Notes under the pieces: model-generated
Told to the model about the DNA's origin: nothing
The model's input: only the letters and a program-made list of their open reading frames with translations
Databases searched by the model: none
Shown: one piece after another, positions 1-6,491 of the stretch
How positions within the stretch are numbered: the stretch's first letter is position 1
Layout of the letters: each line of letters opens with the position of its first letter
Origin: CAYMKE01 sp964390955
GTDB lineage: Bacteria > Bacteroidota > Bacteroidia > Bacteroidales > JBBRXJ01
Assembly: GCA_964390955.1 (NCBI GenBank)
Contig: CAYMKE010000112.1
Location: 1-9,182, forward strand
DNA: 9,182 nt
Reading direction: 5' to 3'
Translations under genes and position numbers: made by a program

Positions 1-4
1 CCCT

Positions 5-910
5 TTATCCATCATTGCCATTCTTTTTTGTGCTGCCAAAGGTATAGCGGAGGCCTAGGGAGATACAATATCTGTTTACAAAAAATGTTTCTATTGGTTC
101 TTGTAAATCATACACATATTCATTTTTATCAATTTGTGTGGTTTCTCCATCAATAATTGTTTCCTTATAATATTTTATTTGGGTGTCAGGTGAATATTCA
201 TTGTTGATCAAATTTATCATTCCGTTTAAAGAAATAGTAAGATTTTCATTTAAATCGTATAACAAGTTTAAACCAGCTGAAAAATTAATGAGGTTTTGAA
301 GTTTATATGAAAATGGAAATTCATTTTTTTCAATTGTAATTGCTTCAGAATATTTTATTTCTGATTCATAATAAAATCTTTCTGTTTTTAAGCTATCAAT
401 TCTTTTTATGTTAATGATGTTAAGATTAATCCCAATTTTTGGTGTTATTGAAAAATTGCTATTTATGCTAAAATTATATGCAAAACAAGGAGCTACTGAT
501 AAAATCTTGGAATAATATTTTTTGGTATTTGTTTGTACTGTTTCAATGTCTTTTTCCGGATTTAAGGTTCTTACAATATTTTTATTTATTGTTTTATTAT
601 CCTGATTTATAATTCTAACAATATCATTGTTTGCATAGTTCAAATTTAACCCAAACTCAAATTTATTTTTTAGCAAATAGCCTCCTTTAAAATTTAAAAC
701 AGGACTTTGAATGACATTAAATTTAATTGTTTCTTTTGTGTCATAATATTCATCATTAATCTCATCATAAAGCGATTCGCTGTTATAATAAAGTAAATAA
801 TTCCCTGTACGCACCGGGAATACCATCCCCCCACTAACTTCTGCAAACCACTGGCTAAAAACATTTCCGGTAATGATTATAAACGATATCGTAATGATTA
901 ATCTTTTCAT
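5..910 (-). CDS. Outer-membrane beta-barrel family protein
   Basis: The protein has 301 residues. Residues 1-20 form a signal peptide (MKR, hydrophobic core, then FSQ), so it is exported across the inner membrane. The rest alternates short amphipathic strands with polar loops, for example a GGYLL strand near residue 76, a FSAGLNLLYDL strand near 211 and a closing CISLGLRYTF strand near 281-290. This is the usual look of small Bacteroidota outer-membrane barrels (OMP_b-brl type). No enzymatic motif is visible and the specific role is unknown. The ATG at 908-910 overlaps the TGA of the upstream 108-residue sorting-domain gene (ATGA), which suggests translational coupling and a shared function. 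The final strand is followed by a short polar tail (STKKNGNDG). Assignment to the barrel class is inferred from composition and strand pattern; the reading frame itself is well supported. Confidence 0.85.
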   Translation of the reverse strand: MKRLIITISFIIITGNVFSQWFAEVSGGMVFPVRTGNYLLYYNSESLYDEINDEYYDTKETIKFNVIQSPVLNFKGGYLLKNKFEFGLNLNYANNDIVRIINQDNKTINKNIVRTLNPEKDIETVQTNTKKYYSKILSVAPCFAYNFSINSNFSITPKIGINLNIINIKRIDSLKTERFYYESEIKYSEAITIEKNEFPFSYKLQNLINFSAGLNLLYDLNENLTISLNGMINLINNEYSPDTQIKYYKETIIDGETTQIDKNEYVYDLQEPIETFFVNRYCISLGLRYTFGSTKKNGNDG

Positions 911-1233
911 TGTTTAATAATTTTTTGTGTGTTATTCTGATCATTCAAATTCAGTTTGACAAAGTACATCCCGGGCTTATAATCACTTACATCAAACCGA
1001 AACAGGTATTTTCCGGGAACAACATTTTTTCTATTGTGATATGCTATTTCCTGCCCCTGAGCATTTAAAATCCTGAAATGCAAATCCTGTTTGTTTTCAA
1101 GCATAACACTTACATTCAGTTTGTTTTTTACAGGATTTGGATAACAATGCCATTTGCTTTCTTTATTATCATCTTCCGGTTTATCATTATCGAAAGCAAG
1201 GCATGTAGGTTTTATGATATATGTAGTCTTCAT
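907..1233 (-). CDS. Solitary T9SS type A sorting-domain protein
   Basis: This 108-residue protein consists almost wholly of a type IX secretion C-terminal sorting domain. It shows the YPNP start (31-34), the FRILNAQGQEI strand (53-63), the PGMYFVKL strand (87-94) and a basic end (QKIIKQ). Such domains normally sit at the end of large secreted proteins, direct them through the T9SS translocon and are cleaved when the cargo is attached at the surface. Here only about 28 residues precede the domain, most of them acidic and polar (DNDKPEDDNKES). The N-terminus (MKTTYIIKPTCLAF) is not a convincing signal peptide. An in-frame TAG lies a short way upstream with no other usual start codon before the ATG at 1233, so no longer version is available in this frame. 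The stop overlaps the start of the following barrel gene by four bases. It may be the remnant of a larger cargo gene or a real mini-cargo; the sequence alone does not decide. Confidence 0.75.
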   Translation of the reverse strand: MKTTYIIKPTCLAFDNDKPEDDNKESKWHCYPNPVKNKLNVSVMLENKQDLHFRILNAQGQEIAYHNRKNVVPGKYLFRFDVSDYKPGMYFVKLNLNDQNNTQKIIKQ

Positions 1234-1399
1234 TATTAATGCTGAATTTCTGTCCAGTAATGTAAATGTAGTAAACTAAATCAAGTTTCACAAAAAGCAT
1301 GCAAATTTGATCGTCAATGTCAAGACAAAAACCAAACATTAAACAACAGAAAGCTTCCACAACTAATCAAACCTGATAAACTGTAAGTAAGCTTGCCTC
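1234..1399. other. Intergenic region before the sorting-domain gene
   Basis: This 166-base non-coding stretch separates the barrel gene ending at 1400 from the sorting-domain gene starting at 1233. It holds a promoter-like pair on the minus strand (1263-1294) and an inverted repeat at its right edge (1385-1405). No small open reading frame of interest was seen in it. Confidence 0.6.
1263..1294 (-). promoter_or_regulatory. Candidate Bacteroidota promoter for the 1233-5 pair
   Basis: On the minus strand TTTG (1291-1294) is followed after 20 bases by TACATTTA (1263-1270). The latter matches the phylum's -7 consensus TAnnTTTG in all but its last base, and the spacing fits the -33/-7 arrangement. 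Initiation would fall roughly 20-25 bases before the ATG at 1233. In AT-rich DNA such matches also arise by chance, so this is an inference. Confidence 0.45.
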
Positions 1400-1405
1400 T
1401 TACTT
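1385..1405 (-). terminator. Weak hairpin at the end of the 2299-1400 gene
   Basis: AAGTAAG (1385-1391) and CTTACTT (1399-1405) form a perfect 7-base inverted repeat around a 7-base loop. It overlaps the TAA stop of the barrel gene. On the minus strand no clean U-run follows, so as an intrinsic terminator it is weak. The T-rich flank (1406-1416) lies on the other side, which would suit plus-strand transcription, yet no plus-strand gene ends here. Confidence 0.25.
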
Positions 1406-2299
1406 TTGGTTTTTTAGGAATTTATATTCCACACCAAACTGAAACGAAAAATTGTCATATGAGAGGGTACGGAATGGCAGCTGTGATTTATGTAAATCAT
1501 GAGGTATTTCATCATACATACTAACTCCATTTTCAGTATCCTCGCGCAATTCTCCTTTAGAAATCCTTAGCGAACCCGCTGAAAATGCAAGTTTCGTAAA
1601 AACACCAACATTGTCACTTAAGTAATATGTTAGACCTAAGCCGGATTTAATCCCAAAACCAACACCAGAATAATTTTTTGAAATGTGTGCAGTGTCAGTA
1701 ACCCAATACTTGTCTTCAAAATAATGATAAAATTCTGACTTATACATATGATCAATCTCTGTAAGGTATAAATTTGCACCTATAAAAATTTCTGGCACAA
1801 AATCACCTAATGGATATTTAGCAGAAAAGATGGAAGAAAATGTTTTAATGTTAAATTTCAAATCATTCAATTCCATATAACTTCCTGCAAAGCTATCATA
1901 ATCATAATACGTTTTGCGATAAGTGGACTGTAGCGTTTCTGTTTTTTTGAACTCTAAAACATGATAACTTAATCCCAAATCAAAATACTTATAAAAGGAA
2001 AAACCTGCACCTAATCCAAATGAGTGTTGATGTTGAAAATCAGCAGCAATAAGTGCCTGACTACTCTCACTATTAGATTCTCTGATATAATGAAAAACAG
2101 TATCATTTCCATCCCAATGATAGGTTGTATCAATAACATCTCGAATATAAATTTTTTCGGTTTCATTAATGAATGGCTCAGACAAAACTTGGGGATTTAC
2201 AAATTGATTATACTCGTAGTAAACCTCTAAGTTTAATTGCCCAAAAGAAAACATTGAAGCAAATACAAGAGAGCTTAAAACTGTTAGCGTTTTTTTCAT
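1400..2299 (-). CDS. Outer-membrane beta-barrel family protein
   Basis: The protein has 299 residues. I chose the ATG at 2299 because it begins a textbook signal peptide (MKKTLTV, hydrophobic stretch, FSFGQ, residues 1-21). A TTG six codons further upstream would only add a short polar leader. The mature part is rich in Tyr and Phe and shows repeated amphipathic strands with Gly turns: FGLGAGFSFYKYFDLGLSY, then FIGANLYL, then GFGIKSGLGLTYYL, closing with NFSFQFGVEYKF. It ends in the polar tail LKNQK. This fits an 8-12 strand outer-membrane barrel of the kind common in Bacteroidota; no catalytic or ligand-binding motif is recognisable. It lies 89 bases after the tandem barrel pair and could be read from the same transcript or from its own promoter. 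Its general layout, with two long polar loops in the first half, resembles the barrel at 5-910 but I would not claim close homology. Confidence 0.85.
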   Translation of the reverse strand: MKKTLTVLSSLVFASMFSFGQLNLEVYYEYNQFVNPQVLSEPFINETEKIYIRDVIDTTYHWDGNDTVFHYIRESNSESSQALIAADFQHQHSFGLGAGFSFYKYFDLGLSYHVLEFKKTETLQSTYRKTYYDYDSFAGSYMELNDLKFNIKTFSSIFSAKYPLGDFVPEIFIGANLYLTEIDHMYKSEFYHYFEDKYWVTDTAHISKNYSGVGFGIKSGLGLTYYLSDNVGVFTKLAFSAGSLRISKGELREDTENGVSMYDEIPHDLHKSQLPFRTLSYDNFSFQFGVEYKFLKNQK

Positions 2300-2388
2300 C
2301 GACCTAGGGTTTAACAAATTTCACAATTCTCTGAGTTTTAGAAGTATTATATATACAGAAATATATACCTGAATAACCAACCAAAGGG
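2300..2388. other. 89-base spacer, AT-rich, with short direct repeat
   Basis: This spacer separates the second tandem barrel gene from the barrel starting at 2299. It contains a very AT-rich section (about 2346-2369) in which ATATATAC occurs twice, four bases apart. I found no convincing TTTG/TAnnTTTG pair and no terminator hairpin, so co-transcription with the upstream genes is possible. Confidence 0.4.
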
Positions 2389-3093
2389 TCAATATTTTTC
2401 TTTAAAACGGTATGCCACTCCTAAGGTAATAAGAAAACTACGTGTCATTGTCCAGTCACTATTTTTTATGTAACTGCCTGGGTCTACTTCTACAATTGTA
2501 CTCAGAGAAATTTCAAAACTGTCACAAAGCTGATATTGCAAGCTTAATCCTGATGAAATTCCAATGCATGGAAGCCATTTATCAGCATAGGTACACTCAT
2601 TAATATTCTCAATGGATGAGGACGTGGGTTCGATTTGGCCTTGTTCTCCATTTAAACAATAATATATCATACCACCAATGTAAGGTTCCACTGGTAAACT
2701 TAGTCTTAAATAATCATTTGCATAAATGTGTTTGTCAAACACATAATGAAGGTTGATAAACTGCATTGACCAATCCATTGTCTGGAATTCTGAGATAACA
2801 TGTGTTTTTAAATAAAACACATCTGAAAAGGCTTTTTTATGGATATATTCAAGCATAAACCCTTGTTTGTTACCATTATCCTTTGACTTTAAATATTGAA
2901 GCCTGATCACATACGAATTCTTTGCCACGAAATATTCCTGTGACGAACCAATGTGAAACATATCCACTTCAAAATAATTGGTGTTATTTATCCCTGCAGA
3001 AAGCTTAATTTCGGTCTGTGCTTGTAATGTTCCCTGGTTAAAAACAAGTGCCAGGATTAAAAACAAGTACAATATTTTGCGTTTTATTTGCAT
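2389..3093 (-). CDS. Outer-membrane beta-barrel protein, tandem paralog A
   Basis: The protein has 234 residues, with a signal peptide at residues 1-26 (MQIKRK, long hydrophobic core, LQAQ). The mature part has the alternating strands and Gly/aromatic pattern of a small barrel and ends on ITLGVAYRF plus KEKY. It is clearly paralogous to the next gene upstream (3134-3817). Both share SGINN near the mature N-terminus (33-37 here), DNGN..GFMLE.IH (72-85), WSM.FINLHYV (108-118), a conserved Cys in I(N/D)EC (C168 here) and W-T-x-TRSF (214-220). The family is not one I recognise by name and its function is unknown. The start codon sits directly behind a small AU-rich inverted repeat (3094-3108). 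The gene follows its paralog after 40 bases, so the two are probably co-transcribed. Confidence 0.87.
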   Translation of the reverse strand: MQIKRKILYLFLILALVFNQGTLQAQTEIKLSAGINNTNYFEVDMFHIGSSQEYFVAKNSYVIRLQYLKSKDNGNKQGFMLEYIHKKAFSDVFYLKTHVISEFQTMDWSMQFINLHYVFDKHIYANDYLRLSLPVEPYIGGMIYYCLNGEQGQIEPTSSSIENINECTYADKWLPCIGISSGLSLQYQLCDSFEISLSTIVEVDPGSYIKNSDWTMTRSFLITLGVAYRFKEKY

Positions 3094-3108
3094 GATAAAA
3101 TATTTATC
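3094..3108 (-). promoter_or_regulatory. Small hairpin abutting the start codon
   Basis: GATAAA (3094-3099) and TTTATC (3103-3108) are perfect 6-base inverted repeats with a 3-base loop. They end one base from the ATG at 3093. In the mRNA this stem would lie where the ribosome lands. It is AU-rich with one G-C pair, so it is marginal as a structure, but its position could tune translation of paralog A relative to paralog B. Confidence 0.25.
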
Positions 3109-3133
3109 GTTGAAGCTAAAATGTGCAAAAAAT

Positions 3134-3817
3134 TCATGGTATTATTTTTACTTTTTTTTGAAAAATATTCAATCCGTTTGATAAGTTACATGCAAGACCA
3201 GTTGTCACAACAAAACTACGGGTTATTGTCCATTCTTCCATATTAACAGGTGTAACAAAATTAATTTCAATACCAGTATACAATAGGACAGAAAGATGAT
3301 CACTAAAAGAATATTGCAAATTTAAACCTGTTGCAATTCCAAGATCAAGTTGCCATATTTTGTTTGAATAACATTCGTCAATTGGATGCAGAATTATATT
3401 ATTCCATTTCCTTGCACCTTTTTCACAGCACCAGGCACAATAACCCACAAAAGATGAAACAGGAATGCCAATCCGGAAATAATTTGTTGAAATAAGCTGT
3501 TTTTCATAAACGTAATGTAAATTAATAAAATACATAGACCAATTTATCTCTGCAGTATTTCTATTGTCATATAAAACAGCAGAATAAACTTTACTATGAA
3601 TATGTTCAAGCATAAAGCCATTTCTGTTACCATTGTCCAGAGTCCCTGAATAGCTTAAACTGTCAAGATAAAAATTATGACCATCAAATTCATCCCATAC
3701 TGAGGCATGAAAAATATTGGGTCTAAAATAATTGCCATTGTTAATCCCTGATGAAACTTGAATTTCGGATTGTGCATGTACAGCATTCACGCCAATAAGG
3801 GAAATGTTTAATAGCAT
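3134..3817 (-). CDS. Outer-membrane beta-barrel protein, tandem paralog B, start disturbed
   Basis: As read, the protein has 227 residues and begins MLLNISLIG. It is the tandem paralog of the gene at 2389-3093, sharing SGINN (23-27), DNGN..GFMLE.IH (61-74), WSM.FINLHYV (93-103), IDEC (C149) and WT.TRSF (196-202). It is therefore the same type of exported small barrel. The N-terminus is odd: the signal-like stretch VNAVHAQ lacks the usual positively charged beginning. An ATG at 3844-3846 opens MQVAQK but meets a stop after eight codons. If the T-run at 3829-3833 had one more base, that ATG would join this frame and give MQVAQKIILI before MLLN. That leader is equal in length to, and aligned with, MQIKRKILYL of the paralog. 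So the gene is either frameshifted at its start, mis-sequenced, or starts late at 3817. Its C-terminus is also longer than the paralog's, with NLSNGLNIFQKKVKIIP after the last strand. Confidence 0.75.
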   Translation of the reverse strand: MLLNISLIGVNAVHAQSEIQVSSGINNGNYFRPNIFHASVWDEFDGHNFYLDSLSYSGTLDNGNRNGFMLEHIHSKVYSAVLYDNRNTAEINWSMYFINLHYVYEKQLISTNYFRIGIPVSSFVGYCAWCCEKGARKWNNIILHPIDECYSNKIWQLDLGIATGLNLQYSFSDHLSVLLYTGIEINFVTPVNMEEWTITRSFVVTTGLACNLSNGLNIFQKKVKIIP

Positions 3818-3862
3818 TATTAATATAATTTTTGGGCTACTTGCATAGTTCTAATTTTTATG

Positions 3863-3893
3863 GTAACATATTTTTGAAACATAACATATTCAA
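3863..3893 (-). promoter_or_regulatory. Possible weak promoter for the tandem barrel pair
   Basis: On the minus strand TTG (3891-3893) is followed after 20 bases by TATGTTAC (3863-3870), a partial match to TAnnTTTG. It lies in the 53 bases between the GH16 stop and the ATG at 3846, where a promoter for the barrel pair would be expected. The match is imperfect and the DNA is very AT-rich. Confidence 0.25.
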
Positions 3894-3899
3894 TATTAG

Positions 3900-5750
3900 T
3901 TAAAACAATATAATGTCTTTTTGATGTAGATTTTTACCATCAATGATATTCAAATAGTAAATTCCGGGAGGCCTATTAGAAATATCTATTTCATAAAAAT
4001 CGTCAATAATGTTACTTTTTTGATAGATTAGCTTACCAAGGACATTACTAATTTTTAAAGAATATGTCCCTGTTTGATTTCCTGTTCTCCTTACATTAAA
4101 TATGCCCCTACTGGGATTTGGAAAAATCTCAAAACCAACATCTGGTAAATCATTTGATTGTGTTTTTTTTGAATTTAACTGGACAATATCAGCCATTGTA
4201 TTATCTTTTGAATCGCAATTTACATCCACAGTTTTTGATTTATATTTCTCATTGTTGCAATTTTTAAAACGAAGATGAACTTTTCTTTTTCTGTTGCATT
4301 TTTGGTAAAACCAACAATTCCCATTATAATTACAATTACCATCCCATACATTAATGTGATTTGAATAAACAGGAATATTAGAGGCTTTATAGTATGTGTT
4401 AATGTCCAATTTGTCCCTTACTGTTATGTCATAATGTGTTGCACCATAAACTTCTACATTAAGGTGATCATTGTTTCCATCATTATCTGGTGAAAAAGAA
4501 TCAGGAAAATATTTAATAATAATATTATCATCAAAATAATCATTATCACAATCTTTTATTTCTGCAACAAAATTTGATCCTTCTTCTGCCACAAAACCAG
4601 GTAACAATTCAATCTTATTCCCGGCAGCAAATTTGACATTTTGCCCAGGTTTTACCACAATATCACCATTCACCCCATCAACACCAATGTTTTTCCCGGC
4701 TTTTATGTAACCATCAACAGATGTTTGTGAGGGTAACTCGTCTGTATTTTCATATAATTTATAAGGGAGGCAGCAATCATATTCCTCTTCATCTTTCTTT
4801 TCCCATATCTTAATATAGTCAACCTCTAAACAAGCTGAGGAAAAATTATTTTCATTAGGGGAAGAAGACTTACTTCTGACAGTCATTGTTAAAATAACAG
4901 ACATATAATCCATTGGAAATGACATATGTTGATGATATATACCTGATGTTATAGGTGTACCACAAGGTATCTCAACACCTAAATTTGAAATTGTATAATA
5001 TTCTTCCCTCAATATATCACCATCAATTTTCCAAATAATTTTATCATAATCATATATTAAGGTAAATGTATGCCATTCTGTTAGGTCTGGGGTTTGATTA
5101 TACTTCATTCTGCAACCTTCATGATTATCATTATCATAATCATAACCCATACCACAATGTATATTTTCAACGCCATTTATATTATCAAAAATATCAATTT
5201 CTCCGTTATTTTCGCCTTCATACATCCAAAATGCCGGCCAGAGGCCTTCACTTTCAGGCATTCTGCATTTTATTTCATACTTTCCATGCATAAACTTTTG
5301 ATTAGTCCAAATTTCAGCACCTCCAAAATCAAAATAATCATAACCGTAATTATCTGATTCTGTAGGATCCCAGTATGTATGTGCTTTCCTTTCTAAACGT
5401 GCCCACAACTTTAATGTGCCATCAGCGACTTCAATGTTATCAGGTGTTAACCATTGTTTAGCAAGATTAAAATCGAAATCACGAATTACACCAGCTTTGA
5501 TTTCCCATTTTATTTCATCCAAAGCATTACCATTAAAATTATCTTCAAAAGATAACACATATTCACCATTATTGCAATTTTCATACTGATCAGAAAGGTA
5601 TATGCTATTTCTATGGCAATCATTATTCCAGGATTCCCCTCCTAATATATAATCATCGAAAAACTCATTAACATTAGATTGTGAGAACAGGAAAATACTA
5701 ATAAAAACAAAAACAATAAATAGGATATATTTCTTGTAGTTATTTAACAT
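3900..5750 (-). CDS. Secreted GH16-family glycosidase-like protein with T9SS sorting domain
   Basis: The protein has 616 residues. In order it contains: a signal peptide (1-24, ending FLFSQ); a glycoside hydrolase family 16 domain (about 67-316); a short module with the IKAGKNI...GDIVVKPG...FAAGNKIELLPGF pattern (349-386), the kind often called a 3-coathanger stack domain; a degenerate gliding-motility/CHU_C-like segment (about 416-512: FSPDNDGNNDHLNV, then VWDGN); and a terminal T9SS type A domain (FPNP at 543-546, PPGIYYL at 594-600, QKDIILF). GH16 hallmarks include FEDNFNG (68-74), WTNQKFMHGKYEIKCRMP (148-165), GLWPAFW (169-175), WHTFTLIYDYDKIIWKIDGD (226-245) and VDYIKIWE (310-317). GH16 enzymes cut beta-1,3/1,4 glucans and galactans through E-x-D-x-x-E; here the motif reads E184-I-D186-I-F-D189, so the acid/base Glu is Asp. 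Substrate and activity are therefore uncertain. It is third in a tight cluster, 5 bases after a barrel gene. Confidence 0.92.
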   Translation of the reverse strand: MLNNYKKYILFIVFVFISIFLFSQSNVNEFFDDYILGGESWNNDCHRNSIYLSDQYENCNNGEYVLSFEDNFNGNALDEIKWEIKAGVIRDFDFNLAKQWLTPDNIEVADGTLKLWARLERKAHTYWDPTESDNYGYDYFDFGGAEIWTNQKFMHGKYEIKCRMPESEGLWPAFWMYEGENNGEIDIFDNINGVENIHCGMGYDYDNDNHEGCRMKYNQTPDLTEWHTFTLIYDYDKIIWKIDGDILREEYYTISNLGVEIPCGTPITSGIYHQHMSFPMDYMSVILTMTVRSKSSSPNENNFSSACLEVDYIKIWEKKDEEEYDCCLPYKLYENTDELPSQTSVDGYIKAGKNIGVDGVNGDIVVKPGQNVKFAAGNKIELLPGFVAEEGSNFVAEIKDCDNDYFDDNIIIKYFPDSFSPDNDGNNDHLNVEVYGATHYDITVRDKLDINTYYKASNIPVYSNHINVWDGNCNYNGNCWFYQKCNRKRKVHLRFKNCNNEKYKSKTVDVNCDSKDNTMADIVQLNSKKTQSNDLPDVGFEIFPNPSRGIFNVRRTGNQTGTYSLKISNVLGKLIYQKSNIIDDFYEIDISNRPPGIYYLNIIDGKNLHQKDIILF

Positions 5751-5755
5751 AAAAA

Positions 5756-6469
5756 TTATTTTTTGATTGTAAAAGAAACACCAACTAATAAACTCATTCC
5801 ATAATGCCGTTTATCAATATTCACATCATATTCATCTGATGTGAATGAAAAAAATGATTCACGGTAAAATGATCTTGCAAAAACATGTAGAGTGTTGGAT
5901 ATCTGATAATTTAATTTTAATGCTGCAAGATAACCAAAGTCATAAGGCCTAATACTCTTATTTATTGATGAATTCTCGTAACCAGTCAATTTATCATACT
6001 CAAATACGGGATACCTTACTTTCCCGTTTATTAAATTTGATGCAAACACACCAATCTGAGGCGTAACTGTAATCTTATTCCCATAATTATATCCAATTAA
6101 TAAGGGTAATGAAATATAATCAACCTTCCATTCAATCATTCCATAATCACTATTATAATCAGGGGTTAAATCATGATCAACAATAGCATATACTGTATCT
6201 TTATATCCTTTTTGATCGTATCCTAAACCAATATCAAAGTTTATATTGTTTTTAATATTCAATGAATAAACCGCACCAAAAGATAATCCAAAAATATAAT
6301 TTGTGTTTTCATATGCTAAGGTATTAGCATTAGTATAAATATTTTGTAATCCTCCTCCAAAATAAAGCCCTGCCGTGTTGTTACTTTGGGCCACCGTTGG
6401 TTTACCTATCAATATAATTATACCGGACAGCAGTAAGTACAGTAAGTATGAATAAAATATATGTTTCAT
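5756..6469 (-). CDS. Porin-family outer-membrane beta-barrel protein
   Basis: The protein has 237 residues and I take the ATG at 6469 as start; a TTG two codons upstream is a poorer choice. Residues 1-28 form a long signal peptide (MKHIFYSYLL, hydrophobic core, PTVAQ). The mature protein resembles the PorT-like/OMP_b-brl_2 type of barrel. It shows LYFGGGLQNIYTN at its beginning, NINFDIGLGYDQKGYKDT, the characteristic VDYISLPLLIGYNYG followed by VTPQIGVFAS (about 117-142), and a final HYGMSLLVGVSFTIKK strand. The IDYIxIPLL-like strand followed by a Gly-rich strand is typical of this family. It is located between the tail-fibre-like gene (22-base gap) and the GH16 gene (5-base gap), so it is surely part of that transcription unit. 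It may serve as an outer-membrane anchor or partner for the two surface proteins, but that is inferred from context only. Confidence 0.9.
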   Translation of the reverse strand: MKHIFYSYLLYLLLSGIIILIGKPTVAQSNNTAGLYFGGGLQNIYTNANTLAYENTNYIFGLSFGAVYSLNIKNNINFDIGLGYDQKGYKDTVYAIVDHDLTPDYNSDYGMIEWKVDYISLPLLIGYNYGNKITVTPQIGVFASNLINGKVRYPVFEYDKLTGYENSSINKSIRPYDFGYLAALKLNYQISNTLHVFARSFYRESFFSFTSDEYDVNIDKRHYGMSLLVGVSFTIKK

Positions 6470-6491
6470 AATCAATTTGTTTTATCAGATT

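Noticed and set aside
1..15. Possible start of a further minus-strand gene (ATGATGGATAAAGGG overlapping the stop at 5-7)
   Set aside because: Only five codons fit in the window. Overlapping starts are plausible in this operon but it cannot be supported.
2024..2230. 68-codon plus-strand open frame
   Set aside because: It is opposite a strongly supported barrel gene, with no domain or signal peptide.
2978..3181. 67-codon plus-strand open frame spanning the gap between the tandem paralogs
   Set aside because: It overlaps both paralogs' coding parts and has no recognisable features.
3137..3200. Suspected frameshift at the C-terminus of paralog B, whose tail is unlike paralog A's
   Set aside because: No alternative frame restores a paralog-like ending (others meet stops or lose similarity). 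A changed Tyr-to-Cys codon and tail drift explain it as well.
5066..5357. Two overlapping plus-strand open frames (75 and 87 codons), rich in His/Tyr or Ile
   Set aside because: They are complements of the Asp/Asn-rich GH16 codons; the low-complexity composition is a mirror of the true gene.
3900..6469. Interpretation as a polysaccharide-utilisation locus
   Set aside because: There is a single GH16-like protein, no SusC/SusD pair, no regulator and no sulfatase; the neighbours are small barrels rather than TonB-dependent receptors.
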